DNA from: Fidelibacterota bacterium
GTDB taxonomy: Bacteria > Fidelibacterota > Marinisomatia > SCGC-AAA003-L08 > TS1B11
Length of the DNA: 64,000 nucleotides
NCBI GenBank assembly: GCA_004124295.1
Contig: SCKI01000001.1
Span: forward strand, 434,001-498,000
Direction of reading: 5' to 3'
Shown: one piece after another, positions 60,765 through 64,000 of the stretch
Position numbering within the stretch: the first letter of the stretch is position 1
Layout of the letters: each line of letters opens with the position of its first letter
The notes under the pieces: model-generated
Told to the model about the DNA's origin: nothing
Database searches by the model: none
The model's input: only the letters and a program-made list of their open reading frames with translations
Program-made: the position numbers and the translations under genes

Positions 60765-62180
60765 ATGAGCAATATCTCCGATCTGCTTTCGTCCCATGCC
60801 GAGCATCAACCGGTGCTGGCGGCGGCCCGCGATTTGGCCGCCAAGGAGGGGCTGCGCCTCTACCTGGTGGGGGGCTATGTCCGGGACCTGCTGCTGCACC
60901 GTTCCAGCAACGATATCGATCTGATGGTGGAGGGCGACGGCATCGCTTTTGCCCGGCAGCTGGCCGCTGCCCTGGGGTCCGGTCCCCCGGTGGCTTATGA
61001 ACAGTTCGGCACCGCCCTGATCCCCCTGGCCCAGATCAAGCTGGAGGTGGCCACCGCCCGCAGCGAAACCTACACGGCGAGCTCCCGGAAGCCGAAGGTG
61101 CAGGCCGGCACGCTCCAGTCCGACCTGGCCCGGCGGGACTTTACCATCAATACCTTGGCCGTGATCCTTTTCGGCGATGAAGATGGCCATCTCCTGGATC
61201 TCCACGGTGGCGTCCGTGACCTGCAAAAGGGCCTGCTGAAAACCCCCCTCGATCCCGACCTGACCTTCAGCGATGATCCGCTGCGGATGCTGCGGGCGGC
61301 CCGCTTTGCCGCGCAGCTCGACTTTGCCATCGATCAGTCCTGCCTGGACTCTATCTCCCGGCAGACCGGGCGCATGGAAATCGTCAGTTGGGAGCGGATC
61401 ACCGATGAGCTGCTCAAAATGTTGTCGGCAGACCGGCCCGGCATCGGCCTGCAGATCCTGAAACAGACCGGCCTGCTGCGGATGGTGTTCCCCGAGCTGG
61501 ACGTGATGTCCGGGATCGAACGGGTGGACGGGCAGGGCCACAAGGATGTATTTCTGCACACGCTGCAGGTGGTGGACAATGCCGCTGCCCTGAGTCCGAA
61601 AACCGAGCTCCGCTTTGCGGCCCTGGTCCACGATATCGCCAAGCCGGCCACCAAGCGCTTCTATCCCAAGCAGGGCTGGACGTTCCACCATCACGAGGAG
61701 GTGGGGCGCAAAATGCTGCGCAAGGTGGCCAAGCGGATGCGGCTGTCCAACGATCTGCGGGACTACCTGATGAAGCTGACCAAGTTGCACCTGCGGCCCA
61801 TCGCCCTGGCCAAGGAGGGCATCACCGACAGCGCCGTCCGCCGGGTGATGCGCGAGGCCGGCGAGGACGTGGATGACCTGATGCTCCTGTGCCGCGCCGA
61901 TGTGACCACCAAGCAGGAGGCCCGGGCCGCGCGCTACATGGGCAACTTCGAGCGGGTGGAAGCGCTGATGGCGGACGTGACCCTGCGGGATGAAATGCGC
62001 CGCTTCCAGTCGCCGGTGCGGGGGGCGGAGATCATGGCCGTCTGCGGCCTGCAAGAAGGGCGCCGGGTCGGCCAGCTCAAGTCAGCCATCGAAGAGGCCA
62101 TTCTGGACGGCATTATTGAAAACGACCACGCCGCCGCCCTGGCCTACCTCCAGCAGATCAAGGACGAACTGCCCCAATAA
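60765..62180 (+). CDS. cca: CCA tRNA nucleotidyltransferase / poly(A) polymerase family with HD domain
   Basis: 471 residues from ATG 60765. Nucleotidyltransferase class II head: LYLVGGYVRDLLLHRSSNDIDLMVEGDG (GxxRD with DxD), QSDLARRDFTINTLAV, DPLRMLRAARFAAQLDF (neck), then an HD domain: RFAALVHDIAKPATK, FHHHEEVGRKML and MLLCRADVTTK. Enzymes of this build repair or add the 3' CCA end of tRNA; HD adds phosphatase or phosphodiesterase activity in some. Could be one half of a split A-adding/CC-adding pair. Confidence 0.92.
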   Translation: MSNISDLLSSHAEHQPVLAAARDLAAKEGLRLYLVGGYVRDLLLHRSSNDIDLMVEGDGIAFARQLAAALGSGPPVAYEQFGTALIPLAQIKLEVATARSETYTASSRKPKVQAGTLQSDLARRDFTINTLAVILFGDEDGHLLDLHGGVRDLQKGLLKTPLDPDLTFSDDPLRMLRAARFAAQLDFAIDQSCLDSISRQTGRMEIVSWERITDELLKMLSADRPGIGLQILKQTGLLRMVFPELDVMSGIERVDGQGHKDVFLHTLQVVDNAAALSPKTELRFAALVHDIAKPATKRFYPKQGWTFHHHEEVGRKMLRKVAKRMRLSNDLRDYLMKLTKLHLRPIALAKEGITDSAVRRVMREAGEDVDDLMLLCRADVTTKQEARAARYMGNFERVEALMADVTLRDEMRRFQSPVRGAEIMAVCGLQEGRRVGQLKSAIEEAILDGIIENDHAAALAYLQQIKDELPQ

Positions 62181-62213
62181 AATTGCCACCTGGAGCCGCC
62201 GCGTTAAAAAATC

Positions 62214-62243
62214 TTGCCCCAGGCCCTGTTATGGTGTTATACT
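62214..62243 (+). promoter_or_regulatory. Sigma-70-like promoter of the gntR-ABC operon
   Basis: TTGCCC (62214-62219), an 18-base spacer and TATACT (62238-62243), about 115 bases before the gntR ATG. The -10 box matches 5 of 6 consensus positions. An inverted repeat overlaps it, as expected for repressor control. Confidence 0.6.
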
Positions 62244-62255
62244 TAACCGTAACAC
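62234..62255. promoter_or_regulatory. Probable YtrA-type operator over the -10 box
   Basis: GTGTTA at 62234-62239 and TAACAC at 62250-62255 form a perfect 6-bp dyad with a 10-base centre that includes the -10 box. YtrA-subfamily GntR repressors bind dyads of the AGTGTA/TACACT kind over their own promoters, so autoregulation is likely. Confidence 0.55.
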
Positions 62256-62358
62256 TGGAACGGTAAGACCATGATTCAAATTTCTGCCCAGCGCAATATT
62301 CACCCTGACGGCACACGACTTGCGGCGGGATGTGGCAGCAATCATGAGGGGAGCTGTG

Positions 62359-62733
62359 ATGCGCTACAGGTTTGATCAAACCCGGCCCATCTACCTGCAG
62401 GTTGCAGAGATGATACGCGATGCGATACTGTCCGCTGACCTGCCTGAGGGGGAGGCCATCCCCTCGGTAAGGCGGATTTCGGTGGAGCAGGAGCTCAATC
62501 CCCAGACCGTGCTGAATGCGACCCGTCTGCTGATGGATGAGGATCTCCTTGAGAAGCGCCGGGGGGTCGGCATTTTTGTGCAGGCAGGCGCCCGGCAGGT
62601 CCTGATCGACCGCGAGAAGGAGGCCTTCCGTACGGTGGAACTGCCGGCCCTGGTCAGCCGGGCCAGACTGCTGGGGCTTTCGGCCAGGGAGACCACCGAT
62701 ATGGTCAAAAAGACATTTGAGGAGCGAAGCTGA
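62359..62733 (+). CDS. GntR-family repressor, YtrA subfamily
   Basis: 124 residues from ATG 62359 after AGGGGAG (62347-62353). Winged-helix DNA-binding head: YRFDQTRPIYLQVAEMIRDAILSADLPEGEAIPSVRRISVEQELNPQTVLNATRLLMDEDLLEKRRGVGIFV, then the short helical tail that marks YtrA regulators instead of a ligand domain. Such regulators precede ABC exporter genes and sense cell-envelope-active compounds in the known cases. The stop overlaps the ABC gene start by one base. Confidence 0.93.
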   Translation: MRYRFDQTRPIYLQVAEMIRDAILSADLPEGEAIPSVRRISVEQELNPQTVLNATRLLMDEDLLEKRRGVGIFVQAGARQVLIDREKEAFRTVELPALVSRARLLGLSARETTDMVKKTFEERS

Positions 62734-63587
62734 TGGAAGCACTGATTGAACTGGAGAATGTGGGCAAGTCCTATGGGTCGACCCGGGCCCTCCACGATGT
62801 AGGGCTGGAAATTCCCCCCGGCAGGATTGTCGGCCTGGTGGGACCCAACGGCGCCGGCAAATCCACCTTGTTGAGGGCGCTCACCGGTGGCATCACTTAT
62901 GAGGGGCACATCCGGGTGTTGGGTCACGAACCCCACAGCGGCCGCCACAAGGTGATGGCCGAGACCGGTGTGATCCACGATGTGGCCGTTCTGCCACCCT
63001 GGATGAAGGTGGCCCATGTCATCGACTTCATGCAGGGCGTCCAGCCCGGTTTTGACCGCGGGAAGTGCATGGAATACCTGGCTTCCACCAGCATTGGGCA
63101 AGGCAAAAAGGTGAAGCAGCTCTCCAAGGGCATGAAGACCCAGCTGCACCTGGCCCTGGTGCTGGCCACCCGGACCCGGCTGCTGATTCTGGACGAACCG
63201 ACCCACGGACTGGATATCCTGTTCCGCAAGCGGCTCTACACATCCGTGCTGGATGACTATTTTGACGAGGAGAAGACCGTGCTCATCTCCACCCACCAGG
63301 TGGAAGAGGTGGAGCACATCCTGAGCGACGTGATATTCCTCCGCGAGGGCAAAGTGATCCTTTACCGCACCATGGACGACCTGCGGCAGGAGTTCCTGCA
63401 GGTTATAGCCTCACGCGAGCAGGCCGAGAATGTCCGCGCCCTGGGTCCCCTGACCGAGCACGAACTGTTCGGCAAGAAGGTGTTCATTATGCGGAACGCC
63501 GACCGGGCGGTGATCGAGCCGCTGGGGGAGGTTATGAATGCGTCGGTAGCCGACATCTTTGTCGCCCTGATGGGAGGTGACGCATGA
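62733..63587 (+). CDS. ABC transporter ATP-binding protein (YtrB-like)
   Basis: 284 residues. Walker A GLVGPNGAGKSTLLRAL, signature region KQLSKGMKTQLHLALVLA (LSKGM in place of LSGGQ, usual in this branch), Walker B LLILDEPTHGLDILFRK and H-loop LISTHQVEEVEHIL, followed by a C-terminal 70-residue extension. Shares ATGA-type overlaps with gntR before and the permease after. Likely an exporter or envelope-stress ABC system. Confidence 0.92.
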   Translation: MEALIELENVGKSYGSTRALHDVGLEIPPGRIVGLVGPNGAGKSTLLRALTGGITYEGHIRVLGHEPHSGRHKVMAETGVIHDVAVLPPWMKVAHVIDFMQGVQPGFDRGKCMEYLASTSIGQGKKVKQLSKGMKTQLHLALVLATRTRLLILDEPTHGLDILFRKRLYTSVLDDYFDEEKTVLISTHQVEEVEHILSDVIFLREGKVILYRTMDDLRQEFLQVIASREQAENVRALGPLTEHELFGKKVFIMRNADRAVIEPLGEVMNASVADIFVALMGGDA

Positions 63588-64000
63588 CCGCTTTTATGGC
63601 GCTGATTGTTAGAGAGTGGCGCGAATTGCGCACAGTGCTGATGGTGCTGGGGGCGCTCTATCTGCTGGCTATGGGTGGGAGCATTGTGGCGATGCACAAG
63701 GGCGCGGCCTATGTGGAAGGGACTGCCCAGCGGCAGGCAGAGACCTACGATGACGCTGAAGAATACGATGACGATTTTGACTTTTTCGATGATGACGATC
63801 ACTGGGGCTGGGCCAGTCCCTGGGAGCTGCGCGAAGCCATCAGCGCCGAGCTGATTCTGTTCGTCTACGCCCACAGCATGCGCGGGTCAGCGGTGCTGAT
63901 CAACATTACCATGCTGCTGCTGGCCATGTTCTACCTGATTGATGCGCTGTATAAGGAGCGGTCCGATGGCAGCACCTACTTTTACCGCAGCCTCCCGGTG
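63584..64000 (+). CDS. ABC-2-type permease subunit, 3' end cut by window
   Basis: 139 codons before the edge; ATG 63584 overlaps the ATPase stop (ATGA). A membrane segment at about residues 18-36 (TVLMVLGALYLLAMGGSIVAM) is followed by a strongly acidic loop (about 57-76, with runs of Asp and Glu) and a second segment near 108-125 (AVLINITMLLLAMFYLIDALY). KERSDGSTYFYRSLP after it is the pattern of ABC-2 permeases paired with YtrB-like ATPases. The rest lies outside. Confidence 0.85.
   Translation, partial: MTAFMALIVREWRELRTVLMVLGALYLLAMGGSIVAMHKGAAYVEGTAQRQAETYDDAEEYDDDFDFFDDDDHWGWASPWELREAISAELILFVYAHSMRGSAVLINITMLLLAMFYLIDALYKERSDGSTYFYRSLPV

Overview
The window is 64 kb of high-GC, gene-dense bacterial DNA. 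It looks like a chromosome segment from a deep lineage of the Fibrobacterota-Chlorobiota-Bacteroidota (FCB) group. Candidatus Marinimicrobia or a neighbouring candidate phylum would fit, but this is a judgement from remembered family distributions and not from a search. The supporting families are two PorV/UPF0164-like outer-membrane proteins, a secreted BNR-repeat protein with a FlgD-like C-terminal domain, a TonB receptor with a carboxypeptidase-like plug next to a DUF4249-type lipoprotein, DUF4159, DUF4175, DUF4835, and the Bacteroidota family usually mislabelled asparagine synthetase B. No rRNA, tRNA, CRISPR array or phage module was seen.

Layout. 1-10.3 kb (+): a truncated M28 glutaminyl-cyclase-like protein, secreted and outer-membrane proteins, divergent polysaccharide deacetylase, queuosine-precursor transporter, a lipoprotein propeller, an alkyltransferase-like protein and an MBL-fold lipoprotein. 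10.3-11.2 kb: a low-GC islet with a NYN-domain gene whose start codon abuts an intrinsic terminator. 11.2-18.6 kb: dipeptidyl peptidase III, then an ergothioneine locus in which egtB is followed on the same strand by an OpuC/EgtUV-type ABC transporter, with egtD divergent. 18.7-27.3 kb (-): an operon of cation efflux, DUF4159, DUF4175, TPR and asnB-like genes, then yjbQ. 27.4-38.97 kb: a GGDEF protein, TPR protein, AI-2E-type permease, cNMP-binding protein, envC, holB, metG, tatD, a K+ channel and ksgA. 38.96-42.7 kb: TonB receptor, DUF4249 lipoprotein and rpsU with a clear terminator. 42.7-55.2 kb: phosphohexomutase, a microcompartment vertex protein, an extended DeoC, a fused CitD-CitE, CitF, an S23/IVP cassette, an HD-like protein, a possible nuclease, a fungal-Lys4-type aconitase, an isocitrate-dehydrogenase-family enzyme, DUF427 and PrpD. 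55.2-64 kb: TPR protein, nitrilase, DUF4835, a thioredoxin-reductase-like flavoprotein, CCA-adding-type enzyme, and a GntR/YtrA regulator with an ABC exporter cut by the window edge.

The most unusual signal is not a protein. At least seven intergenic gaps (19.1, 36.5, 46.6, 48.25, 48.67, 50.1 and 52.1 kb) are filled with degenerate DNA that keeps a strict 7-bp period, often from the stop codon of one gene to the start codon of the next. One copy supplies the TTG start of citF. Inside this system, a single S23/IVP four-helix-bundle gene is bracketed by 25-bp imperfect inverted repeats (22 of 25 matching). It resembles an rRNA intervening-sequence element sitting in a protein-coding operon.
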